DNA of 64,000 nucleotides from the NCBI GenBank assembly GCA_015680685.1, contig MNCI01003549.1:1118-65117 (forward strand), written 5' to 3'. This DNA is from Gnetum montanum. Taxonomy: Eukaryota; Streptophyta; Gnetopsida; Gnetales; Gnetaceae. Below the pieces are notes generated by a model. The model was not told where the DNA came from. It saw only the letters and a list, made by a program, of their open reading frames with translations, and made no database searches. Positions 9,991-20,384 of this stretch are shown here, one piece after another (position 1 is the stretch's first letter; each line of letters opens with the position of its first letter). The position numbers were made by a program, and so were the translations under genes.

Positions 9991-11680
9991 TTACAAACTT
10001 GAGAGACCAAATAAGAAGCAACTGGTCAACACACAATAAGTCAAACCTTTCCATGAGCCTAAGTAAAACAATGGAAGCAACACCTCCTTGGATGGATGAC
10101 CTCACTTAACTTTTCAGATCTCCTCCTTTCAACTTAGTCATGGAGAAGATAGTCATCCTTGCTAACCATATTAGTGGCTACTCAGTTTTCCTACTTTTTT
10201 ATTTTACACTTTCTTTATTTTTATACCTTTTTATTTTACACTTTTTTATTTTTCCAATTTTTTTACAACATCGTTAATATATTCTAAGTTTCTTCAATAT
10301 TTTACCATTATTTTTATATTTTACTTTATTTTGGTATGAATTTTTCTTCTTGTTTTCTAATAAAATGCTTTGTTGCCAATAGGACACAATGATGTTGTAA
10401 CTATTTGCTAATGGTGGTTTGTATTTAATGTCTTTATTTGCTAATGTTTGGTTTCTATTTTTGAATTTTGATGACTAATGACTATGACAAAGTTTCTTTT
10501 TCATGGAATAGGTAGTGAGTCCACGTCATCCACCCATCCACAAACTCTATGGTTTTCCTTGTTTTGGAAATATGAGATCCCTTTTTCATTAATAAAACTT
10601 TAATGAACTTATGGCCTTGGTAGGTTCCAAACTTGAGAAAGATTCAAAGGTTTGAACAAGTTGTGACTTTAAGGGGATTCAAAGCTCTTTGTACCTTTTT
10701 ACTTACTTGAGTGCATGAGTGTTTTCATAGATTTCTTACTATTCCATGTCAACCAATAATAGGAAGTTGGATAATTCTTTACATGGTATGGTTCCCATCT
10801 AAAAAACATTCATAAAAACATTTAAAAAATAATGAATGAAAATGAAATGATGGGAATTCAAAATAAACCCCTTAGAAAAAATAATGGGCTACAAGCACTG
10901 GTTATGGGACTAGAAAGACATGTTACCCATGCCTGAAGGTCCCCTCTAACTAAGGCCCTTTCTCACTTCATGCTTCTTTTTTCTTCTCAATTACGAAATG
11001 ATAATTGATCTGTGGGAGCATTCTTATGTCTTGAGGGGATGGACCGGTCCTAGAGTGGCAATGCGAAGTCACAAAAAGTGATTGGTTTTGATCTAGATTA
11101 AAGATGAACTTTATTGGGTCATTTAACCATAAAATCCATAAAGGACTTCATGTGACCACAATTTAGAACTCCATTCCACTTCCTCTCTCATCCATCAATG
11201 CTTTCGATAACTCACCTCACTACCAATTCCCATGTTTTTGTTTAATGTCTTAGTTTTATGTGTTGAAATTCTTAGATATATTCTTCTAAATTCAGCCCTT
11301 AACTTTTTATAACTGTTAATCGACTATGGGACTAATGGACTTCTAGGTTGAGTTTAAGCAAGGGTAAAGAGGGCATGAGCCTGCTATGGGAAGAACCCAC
11401 TTTCATATCTCTTGGTTAGGTTAGTTAAGTTCCTTATCCTTAGGCATTGCAACAATTAAATCTTTCATGCACCCCATCGATATATCCAACTATGCACTCC
11501 TTAAGGCATTTTTCTTCAAAATTTCATTATCCAATCAAATTTCCCATTTTTGTGAATTCCAAAACCATCTTCTAATGTTTTCATCATGTTCGCTATTTTT
11601 CTAGCTCTCTATAGACTCTAATTTTGTGTAAAAATCCCTTGTATTTTTTAAGAAATTCATTGTGAAAAATTTTCCCCTAC
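9991..11680 (+). mobile_element. Element A: post-integrase spacer
   Basis: No coding potential is seen. T-rich tracts occur at 10190-10330 ('tttttattttacac' repeated). The same order of landmarks is found in F (1761-4460) and, reversed, in element C (45931-47580), for example 'tggaccggtcctagagtggcaatgcgaagtc' against its complement near 46520. The spacer separates pol from the U3-like module and ORF3. Confidence 0.6.
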
Positions 11681-11683
11681 AAC

Positions 11684-11765
11684 TATGTCGATGGGAACCT
11701 ATATACATACTTGATTCATTAACAAGACCCCATCGACATAAGGCAAAAATGCCTATAAATAGGCA
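11684..11765 (+). promoter_or_regulatory. Element A: internal U3-like promoter module
   Basis: A perfect 12-bp inverted repeat (TATGTCGATGGG at 11684-11695; its complement at 11729-11740) is followed by TATAAATA at 11754-11761 in the context 'gcctataaata'. The element's own 3' LTR has the same arrangement: a Ccc-ATC/GATG-rich inverted repeat, then 'gcctataaata' at 15413-15423. The module lies 445 bp before the ORF3 start. Element C has the corresponding module at the same distance. Promoter activity is inferred. Confidence 0.55.
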
Positions 11766-11907
11766 TGAAAACTCAACACGTTTTCATAGTTGCTTCAAAA
11801 TGAAGGGGGAGTTTTTGAATTTTTTAAAGCCTAGAACCTTCCAAGAGCCATAACTTCCTAACCATTTGTCCAATTCATTTTTCTCTTCAATCCTATAGCT
11901 ATTGACG

Positions 11908-12198
11908 GTAAGCTCTTTGTCATGGGGGACACAAACCTTAAGTTTTTAATGAAATTTTTTTCAGAAAAATTTCTAACTCCCACAAAGTTTTAACAAAGAA
12001 ATCAATATTAAAACATCAAATTATAAGAGTTAAACCCTTACAATAAGCTTTGATGACATTCTAAGTGAAAAAAATCAATAAAATAATCAATCTACCATGG
12101 TCAAAACTTACCCTAAGTGTAATTGCCTAATGAGAAAGGTACTTAAATGTTATAAGTTAAACATTAAATGCTAATCCTTGATTATGTTTTGACCATAG
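11908..12198 (+). other. Element A: candidate leader intron before ORF3
   Basis: GTAAG at 11908-11912 (context ACGGTAAGCTC) is a good donor. A pyrimidine-rich stretch ending 'gttttgaccatAG' puts the acceptor immediately before the ATG at 12199. Element C has the same layout (donor at 45677, acceptor adjoining its ATG; 307 bp against 291 bp here). A longer-range splice from an upstream donor near the 5' LTR to the same acceptor is equally possible. Confidence 0.4.
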
Positions 12199-15060
12199 AT
12201 GGCACCTATAGGAAAGCATGCACAAGAAGGAGGATTATCCCAACCAAGGAACAAATAGCCAAGAACAAAAAAGGGGTCAAGAATAGCCCCATGAGTAAGT
12301 AGAGATCCATGCAACAAGACTGCTTTGAGAAGAGCCCAAAGTGAAGTTTGTTTGACATATTGCCAAAGAAGATACTACAACAAAATAGTTTCATTGAGAT
12401 GAGGCACATGAACCTAGACTGAACCTTGAAGTGACATTAATAGAAGCTTTACTTAGGTAGATCATGAACAAGGAGGTCCAAAAATACATACTTCAAGTGT
12501 TGAACTTTGGACCATTCTTAGATTTTGCACCACTAGAAGTCAAAACTCAATTATAGAACTCTCCCATGTGGCCCACAATCACTTCCAACATGGAGTGGTA
12601 CATGGGAGAGACATATCTCTTTTGGAACAATCGACAAGCTAGTTCAACAATCAAAATCAAGGAAATTTTAGTGTCCTACTCAATGAAAGCCATTGTAGAG
12701 GTCCTTGGGTTACTAGAAACTAGGGTTAACCTTGCAGAAATCCCCATGCAAGCAAATATTGGCATCAAGAAGGAATGGATGTAGTGATGTTATGGAGTTG
12801 ATTGTAAGGAGTTTGGCATGCTCACCATAGTGGAGCATGCATACTTTAAGATTGTCGCCTTCCACCTCAATCCAACAATGAGGCCAAGTAAGATCACTAT
12901 CTTCTCCACCCGTGCATGGTCTGCTCTAAGTAAACGATACCTTGTTAACCTTCCATAGCTAATCTATCTTGAGATAGAGAAGTGATTTAAAAAAATGAGC
13001 ATGGAAGGAAGGCACTCCTGTTCCCATGCTTCATCAAAAAATTATGCAAGAGATAAAGCATAACACACTACACAAACGACATAGTCCAATGTGCTCCATC
13101 AACTTCTTGGGTGGAGATGATAAAGTACAATGTGCTTGCCAAGATCATCCAAGAGGAAGAGCAGTGACCAACACCTCCACCACCCACTCATAAAATAATG
13201 TTGAAGGTCCACGTTTCCCTAGAATGCATGTATGAGTTCCAAGAGCAGCTCTTGCATGAGCAAAAGTAGTGAGTAGGAATGAGTGGTGGCAACCCATCTA
13301 TGTATCAACAGGCAATGAGTCACCTCAAAAAAGAAACTTGAATAATTAGCTAGATGAAGGTAGGTAAGCCAATTTTCTTAGCCCAAAGAGTGCAATTGCC
13401 TACTAGATCAAATTCTAACACCTGAGAAGTAACAATATCTCTCTCACAATAGCAGCAATTCCTAGAAATCTCTAGGAACACTACTACTTTTATAGTGTGT
13501 CTAAAGGAGAGTGAGGGGGCAACTATCTTGGTGATGTAGCACCATAGGCAAGAGATAGTAGTAGAAGTGGTTGCTGATAGAATTGCCAAGGCCATAAATG
13601 CACCTACGACATTTGTACTAAATGTTTCTGCATTCAAAGATATGCAAACATCCATAGGAATAGTTAGCCATAGATTAAGTGCAACCCAGCATGAGGAGTT
13701 GCTAGACTGATTGTTGGAAACTAGGAAACTAATTCTAGATATCTTCAATCCTTTAGATACCATCACTACAACCTAATCAAAGTTACTTGAAGCAAGGAGA
13801 AAGTGCATTATATTAGAGGGACAACTAAAAATAGCCCAAGCACAAAACCAATGCTTGACTACGAAGGTTGCAAAATTCAGAGCTCACCTTGCTGATCCCA
13901 CATTTCTCAATCCTATGTTAACACATGATGAAGCTTTTCAATAGCTTCAAGATTAGCTCAAATAGGTGGAGAATGCAAAGGAAATAACAATCTATGACCA
14001 ATCCATGTCCAATGCCAAGACATACACCATTCAAAAGAACTTGATCCAAATGTGCCACAAGAATGAAATCTTGATTGTAGAGAATCATCACCTATGGAAT
14101 GTTGATGTGTAGAAGCAATAGATGCAAGAATTTATCCATTAACAACAAGAGAATCTAGCTAGGATGAACACTAAACTGAAGAGATTCATAGCCAAAAACA
14201 AAAATCTCTCCATGGAGGAAGTTCAAGCCCTTAACCAAAAATCTATGATAGAGATAGTCACCTAGAATAACAAGGCTCTTAAATTTGAGAGAGTCAAAAA
14301 TCATTATAGAGATCAGGTTGGTCTATAGAAAGAAATCAACGAAAAATAATCTAGATGGCAAAGGCAAAAGTCAACAAGGTTCTCTAGTAGCTCAAGAAAG
14401 GAGGTGATGTTTGGCAACTTATCATTGATGGGCTTAATGACTACAAAAAGATAAAGATCTGCATGAAAGAGCTACAAATCAAGGAGATGACGAAGTACAT
14501 GAAGCTTGCCAATCTCCATTATGAAAACCTAGCAATGCTCCACTGTCAGACAACTACACTTAGAGTTGAAGAAGCAAGTGGCCAGCTCATACTTGCTTTA
14601 CAAGGAAGAGTTCAAAATTGATAAGGAGACCAAGCAAAAGCATGAAATTGCTAATGTTGAACTTGAGGTTTTTAGAGCACAATTCATCGATTAGAGATCC
14701 ACTGCTAAGAACCTAGCCCAAAGGATGAACAACTACCATGAGCTACAAAATGCTCTCAAGGCGTTTGATGTTGAATGCAAACTTTTCACTACCTAGTTTG
14801 TCAACATGAAGGAGTTGTTCTTGGCAATGCCCTATCCCTGGGATGTTCCTACTTTGATCCACATTCGAGATGCTATGTGGACCATGAACGATCCAAGGGA
14901 AAAGGAGTAGAAGATGAAGGCACTATTGGATACCTTTCATCTTCCATCAAATGTTGTAGCTATCATCAAACAACCACAGCCACCTCAACCACTATGTGCA
15001 TCCAAAGCAAAAGAAGGTCATTTAGAGCCTCAAGAACCTCCACGACCTAGGACCATTTAA
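12199..15060 (+). pseudogene. Element A: third ORF (ORF3), plant-transposon-protein-like with coiled-coil tail
   Basis: The start ATG is at 12199 ('MAPIGKHAQEGG'), aligned with the ORF3 start of element C at 45370. An early conserved block is 'EWYMGETYLFWNN' (12590-12630). Next come a 'NPTMRPSKITIFS' block (12866-12904) and 'LVNLP-LIYLEIEK' (12943-12980), which in C continues into TLPFPCLIRKLCKRVGI. That pattern resembles the 'putative plant transposon protein' domain found in extra ORFs of Athila/Tat-type elements; this is my recollection of the family, not a search. The remainder to about 15060 is Gln/Glu/Lys/Leu-rich and probably coiled coil. Stops and frame shifts are frequent. Athila elements often carry an env-like ORF at this position, but I see no clear transmembrane segments here. 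Confidence 0.6.
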
Positions 15061-15276
15061 TCTTCTCCAATATCTTCATGCCATCTGAGGAATTATGTTT
15101 GTCAATTTTGTTTTGGTGTTTAATTTTGTCATTCTAAATACCAAAATTTTGTAATCATTGTAAAACTATACACTTTGGACACTTAGTTTTTGTGGTGTAG
15201 TTTGTGTGTTTGTTTTGTGTGTCGATAATCCTATAAGTTCCCAAATTTTGTAAAGAACTTGAGAATGAGTTTTCAT
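15061..15276 (+). mobile_element. Element A: 3' untranslated spacer
   Basis: A short non-coding stretch ('tttgtggtgtagtttgtgtgtttgttttgtg') lies between ORF3 and the polypurine tract. It matches the reverse complement of 42317-42500 in element C. Confidence 0.5.
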
Positions 15277-15291
15277 TCAATCATGGGGGTA
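15277..15291 (+). other. Element A: polypurine tract
   Basis: 'tcaatcATGGGGGTA' ends one base before the LTR start. Element C has GTGGGGGCA at the same place. This would prime plus-strand cDNA synthesis and fixes the LTR boundary. Confidence 0.8.
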
Positions 15292-16187
15292 TGATAAAGC
15301 ATCATGGTTGGTCATGTTGATGGAATGCTATCAATGCAACCCCATCTACAGGATGTCATCGATGTAGGGTTTGACTAGTTAATGTGTACTTGTTGATAGG
15401 GCTTCTTGTTTTGCCTATAAATACATGCTCACCAACTGCGTTTATGGCAATAAGTCTCATAATTGTAGTGAATCTCTTATAGTTTTATCATTCAAAAGTT
15501 AGAATATTTTTCTAAGTGCCCGCAGTAGGAGTCAAAGAGTGTACGGATCTTCATTTGAGCACTATTGTACTTGAGCACAGTAGTGTGTGCGGTAATAAAG
15601 ACAAGCTTTCTATTAAACCTTACAGCACTTTGAAATAGATTAATTATTTCCTTTATGCATTTAATATTTCAAGCAATTTTCTTTAATGTTTTAAACAATT
15701 AAGTAATTAATTAAGCTAGATTAAGCTAAATTAAATAATGATTAATTAAGCACATAGGTACAACCACTTCGAGCATACACTTGGCACTTAGTAATCCCAA
15801 TAATGCTTAACGCTTGGTAACCCAATAGCATTAAATGTGTTCAAGATGTGTACAACAAGTGAGAACGAATGCTTATGTTAGGATTAGTTAAATATTAGCT
15901 AGTTAGATTAAATTAGCAATTAAATGCCTTTCATTCTTTACTCTTTATTTTTAAGTGACTTAGAACATAAAACGTAAAGATGATAAAAAATCATATGCCT
16001 CAGTTGCACTTAACCATACCTTTGCATTTTACAAGTGTAATTGGGAAGACAATGATTGCAATAGTTAGTTTTACTTCCTAGAAACCAATGTACTTAGAAG
16101 GTTATAAGTCCATGAAATTCGATTGAATTGCACATGAACACTTAGTGATTCATATGGTTGGGTGTAGGGTCTACTTGTCACTCATCA
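15292..16187 (+). mobile_element. Element A: 3' LTR
   Basis: It begins TGATAAAGC and ends CTCATCA. It is 896 bp, against 932 bp for the B copy and 945 bp for the C copy. A TATAAATA box is at 15416-15423. The shared block near 15520 ('gcccgcagtaggagtc') and the 'aataaagacaagctt' region near 15594 align with all sibling LTRs. The sequence before it is PPT and ORF3, which identifies it as the 3' LTR. Confidence 0.85.
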
Positions 16188-16198
16188 CTCATGCTAGT

Positions 16199-16285
16199 TA
16201 TATCCATGAAATTCAATCAAGTTGCATGTGAACACTTGAGATTTGTTTGGTTGAGCATGAGATCTAGTCTGCTACTCATTAACTT
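16199..16285 (+). repeat. Duplicated LTR 3'-end fragment
   Basis: 'tccatgaaattcaatcaagttgcatgtgaacactt' and onward repeats 16108-16187 of the LTR with about 20% differences. It lies directly downstream, so it is a tandem remnant of LTR end sequence or an earlier insertion of the same family. Confidence 0.65.
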
Positions 16286-17017
16286 GAAAAATAACAAGTT
16301 AAATAATGTTGATTTTTTGGAGCATAGTAAACTCATCATAGATAGTTGCATGATTGTGAAAAATTGTCATATTGAGAAAATTACCAAGTGCTTTTGGTAA
16401 CATTGGGAACAAATCAACTAAATTTGCAGGTATGATATATCTAATGTGTTGAAAGGTAAAACATTACATGAAAATATGGTATTCACCTTCAATGCTATTT
16501 CTATTGCACAATTGACATATTCATTTTTCCTAAGGGATTCACCTTCAATACGATTTATATTGCACAATTGACATATTCATTCTTCTTGAGGGATTTCAAG
16601 CTATCTACCTATTTCAACTCTTAGAAGATGAGATCTGCTTTATACTCTACTAATTGTGCATTGTGCATCATAAATGATGAGAAATAACAACCTATAAATA
16701 GTTTTCCTTTGAATTAAGATCTCAATTGATATTATTCAAATATAATGTTTTTTCCTTCTACATTTTACCAAAGTTTTTGAAATATGGTTTGTTTCACTAA
16801 TCTACAAACTTGGTAATGATGAGAATAAAAAATGCACTCAAATATTTTATTTATTAAGTTAAAGGACTTTCTCCAAGGAAACCATCTTTTATCTTAGGTT
16901 TGTATAAACACATTTTAAAAGTATTTAACGAATGAAAATATAAAAAGACCATGAATATAGATAAAAAATTTGTTTAAAAGCATTTAACATTTTACTAAAC
17001 CTACTCAAAATCTTGGA
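16286..17017. other. Unassigned AT-rich DNA
   Basis: No coding signal or match to the other elements is seen. A 30-bp motif ('gtattcaccttcaatgctatttctattgcacaattgacatattcatt', 16480-16527) is repeated at 16536-16582 with few changes, forming a short tandem duplication. Confidence 0.4.
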
Positions 17018-17230
17018 TCATGATATTAAAATGTTAAGAAACAATAAAATAACTGCATGATCTCCAATGCAGGTACACCCAACATCTTTCATCCATTCTG
17101 TCCAAAGTAGTACCTCACTTCCATCTTGCAAAGTAATAGTTTTCCAAATTTCAAAAGAACCAAAAACACTCTGCGGATTGATTAAATTAGTTGCAGAGCT
17201 GCAGGCGGAGAATTGCCAAACCCTCAACAC
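17018..17230 (-). CDS. Possible gene fragment, unknown (70 codons)
   Basis: This ORF has a more gene-like composition than its surroundings (Trp, Cys, Asp and Gly spread evenly: 'FGSFEIWKTITLQDGSEVLL', then 'WTEWMKDVGC'). It lies next to the inverted-duplication arm at 17255-18500 and has no similarity to retroelement proteins that I can see. I do not recognise the family. It may be an exon of a decayed host gene. The opposite strand is also open (17067-17249), so chance cannot be excluded. Confidence 0.25.
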   Translation of the reverse strand: MLRVWQFSACSSATNLINPQSVFGSFEIWKTITLQDGSEVLLWTEWMKDVGCTCIGDHAVILLFLNILIS

Positions 17231-17254
17231 AACTTACGGCCACGTATAATACAG

Positions 17255-18500
17255 CAACGGTTGGACAGCAACATCCGGCTACATTTTAGAGAAGCTTAAT
17301 GGAAGGATGGTAGGATGAAAATTTTTCTGCCAAAATATGTATTGGACTTCAAAGCCATATTTACTCTATACTTATCAGAAATCGTGAATATCTGATTTAA
17401 CGACAGTGATTTATGCAAATGCAGAATTTTTTCTTTTCTTGCATTTACCATTAAGCTGAAAGAAATTCTTTGAATCACGTGGATAATTAAAATAAATGAT
17501 ATGTATGACTTTTATGGAAGGAGCTCCGTTTAATTCACTGCATCATAGAATCATACTAATCAAACAAATCAATTTCTTTGAGTATGACATAACTTATTTG
17601 TCATCTAGAATGCATTATAACATTTATGTTAGATTCCGAAATGAAGACAGAAATAGAAAAAACTTATTTAATTAAAAAAACTAAAACAAAATACTGTACC
17701 CCAACCTAATGGTTCTTCGCAAACGCAAATGTATAAGATGAAGTTAATTATGAGAAGGCAGAATATAATGTCTGCTTTTGTTCATAAGCTAAATATATGT
17801 TAGCAATTGGCGCACAGGGCAGCCAGCCATAATGAAACATAGCAAGAAGGAATTTGCTGAAAGCATTTAGGATATTCCGAATATCTAATTTCTTTCCCCA
17901 AATTAAAAGGTAAAATCTTCTCGTTCCCATTTCATGTCTTATTCTTCAACGGGATCTCAAGGGATATCAAGGGCTTCATCATGTGCAGTCAAATGTCAAC
18001 ATGTTACCAATGCCAAACCATACTCCGTAATTATGCACTATACAAGCCGGTAGCCTCACATCCGTTAGAAGTAAGGAAAGAACACGTATGCTTTACCTAC
18101 AACCTCAAACGTTGTTAGAAAAACAAGGATTAAATTTAAACAAATAAATAAGCATTTAAAAATAAAAGGGTGATATATCCCTGGAACATATAGCTTCCAG
18201 GTATTTTTATAGGACTTGAATATAATAAGATGATTTACAACCTATAAGCTATATTTTTTAAGTTCAAAGGGAAAAAAAATACTATTTAGAGAATTGTATT
18301 GTATAAATGACTAAAAATTATCATCATCCTAACCTTATTTAAATAACATCTAATTAGTAAAAAATAATGCTAAAAAATCTCTATATTATAAATAATGCTA
18401 CAAGTGTTACTCAATAAAACAAATTATAATATGGATATCCAAAAAATATATTAGCACTATCTAGTTAACAGTGATTTCTCTATTACTAAAGTTCTAAAGT
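17255..18500 (-). repeat. Inverted duplication, arm 1
   Basis: The reverse complement aligns along its length with 29370-30490. Examples are 'tagagattttttagc' (18385 region against 29484), 'tttaaatttaatcc' (18130 against 29753), 'gaggctac-ggcttgtat' (18050 against 29848), 'gggagccagaagattttatcttttaa' (17910 against 29958) and 'tatcatttattttaattatc' (17490 against 30267). I estimate 70-80% identity with scattered indels. No TE protein, LTR ends or short TSD are seen. Confidence 0.7.
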
Positions 18501-19374
18501 TGGGTAAACCTTGAAATTTTTATTGTTCGGACAATACAACCACCTTTAAATTTGCTTGCCTTCCTAGGTGTGAGTTTTTGGAACTAATTTCTACTGTGAG
18601 TGAGAAACCCTTTCCAGCACTCAGTTTTTGGTGCAGAATATACAATAGTCAGCTTGTGTTTATGAGTTATCTGGTACTCTCTATTTTTAGCAATGGCATC
18701 TATATATAATAAGAAACACACTTGAAGTTTTGTATTTCATCTCATTGCCCATTGTAATATGGATAATATACTATAGCGGTAGCCTAAGTCATTTTGAAAC
18801 AACTCAGTGACTTGGCAAGACAAAAGTCTCTCTAGTTTGCATTGATGCAATTATACTTTCTGATCCGATTCAATCAATACCTAACTAAACTATCATTTTT
18901 AGTTAATTATACCATTTATCATCGTCTAGAGTGGCTCAACCAAACTAAAGCATCACAATCGTTTCTCTTTCGCTTAATAAACCCTTACCTTTGATTAGTA
19001 ACAAAATAAGTATCCTAAGCTTTGACTAGTAAGGAAAGTCCTTGATTCTATGCCTACAAAACACCCATTATTCACACCACATAAGCTACTATGTAATCTT
19101 AGAACGTGGGTGCACTATTAATTAGGGACAATTGCTTCCATTACTTAGTAGAAGCACACCATAACACATAGTCTGGTGAAAAAAAAGTTCACATGACATA
19201 ATCCAACAAAAGATGTACTCCAATTCCTTGGGCATTAACAAACTCCTAAGGATCACATGCCTTGCATATTCTACATTATAGTTTGTAATTGATTCAACAA
19301 ACCTCTCATTGCTCCTACTCATTATTGATGAGGTAAGTTGTATCCATCCCATTGTAAGCACCTGCAATGCTATC
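18501..19374. other. Unassigned region with LTR-like promoter text
   Basis: 'tatatataataagaaacacacttgaag' near 18700 followed by 'ttgtatttcatctcattgcccattgtaat' looks like the TATA-to-R part of a copia LTR, but no ends could be set. 18975-19040 contains an imperfect 40-bp duplication ('cctttgattagtaa' / 'gctttgactagtaa'). A minus-strand ORF at 19122-19391 has no recognisable family. Confidence 0.3.
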
Positions 19375-19849
19375 ATTGGCATATAAGACAAGATATGCTA
19401 GTGAATTTAACATGGCATTTACAGTAATTTATAAAATGAAAAAGGAAAGCTAAAAGAGAGCTGTTGAAAAACAAGGACTTGCTATGATTGTAATTGAAAG
19501 TGCAAAGATGCATTGTGACAGGAATTGATAATAGAGAGCATGGAAGAATAGAGAGTAGAGAGGATAAGAGTAGGATGCATTGAAACATATTTGAGGTATT
19601 TTTTACATTCCTACTATCTTCCCAGAGCCGTACCTTTTTTATACATGAAGAAGAATTATTTTTGGGCTGTACTAGCTAGTAGTCATGGAAATCATACTAT
19701 ATTTGCACTTTGGGATTCTTGCTGGTATAAACAATGTCATAACTCCACGTGCTTTGCTCAACAAACCCTATGATAGTAAATTTGTAGCAGCTGATTTATA
19801 GGATGACATGGACAAGGAATTAATCTAAAATATGTCTTGTCTTCTGGCA
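19375..19849 (-). mobile_element. Copia 3' LTR (left end approximate)
   Basis: It begins TGCCAGAAGAC on the minus strand directly after a GAGGGGGAG purine tract. A TATA-like 'tgtataaaaaagg' (minus) lies near 19632 and pyrimidine-rich 'ctctctattattcc'-like text follows. The 3' end is estimated; no second LTR copy was found to fix it. Confidence 0.5.
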
Positions 19850-19862
19850 CTCCCCCTCAAGT
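19850..19862 (-). other. Copia polypurine tract
   Basis: The minus strand reads CTTGAGGGGGAG immediately before the LTR, the usual copia PPT form. Confidence 0.7.
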
Positions 19863-20384
19863 TATGCGATGATATCAAAAAAGCCTAACTTGGATAATAT
19901 TTGTTAAAATCTTGGCTTTGCCATGGCTTTTGTGAAGATTTCTGCCATCTAATCTACACTATGCATATAAGGAGCAGAGATAAGCTTTTTTTGAATCTTT
20001 TTAAGAATAAAGTGACAGTCTACCTCTATATGTTTTGTTCTCTCATGAAAGACTTGGTTTTAAGCTATGTGAATTGCAACTTGATTATCATAGAACATTT
20101 TCATAGGATAAGTGACTATTATCCCCATGTCTTTCAGCAAGGTCTTCAACCAAATCAACTAACTTGTAGTTGCAGCCATGACTCTATATTTTGCCTGTGC
20201 ACTAGACCTTGCAACAACATTCTATTTTTTGCTTCTTCATGCTACTAGGTTGCCACCAACAAAGATGTAGTATCCTATGGTGGATCATCTATAATCCTAA
20301 CTACCTACCCAATTAGAGTCAATGTATCTTGTGATTTCATTATGTCCATTTTTCTTCAGCCAAATCCATGTTTCAGGGCAAGAT
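19863..20384 (-). pseudogene. Copia RNase H, C-terminal part
   Basis: The minus strand reads 'IWLKKNGHNEITRYIDSNWV', then 'STIGYYIFVGGNLV', 'FHERTKHIEVDCHFI' (with frame changes) and an 'FTKAMAKPRF'-like end. These are conserved copia RNase H blocks (family usually -GY-DADWAGS-DDRRSTSGY-). It is separated from its N-terminal part by the inserted LTR to the right. Decayed. Confidence 0.75.

Noticed and set aside
13350-13766. 138-codon minus-strand ORF
   Set aside because: Antisense to ORF3 of element A; no family resemblance.
12199-15060. Classical env-like protein for the third ORF
   Set aside because: No clear signal peptide or transmembrane stretch is visible. The recognisable blocks fit a plant-transposon-protein-like domain plus coiled coil better.
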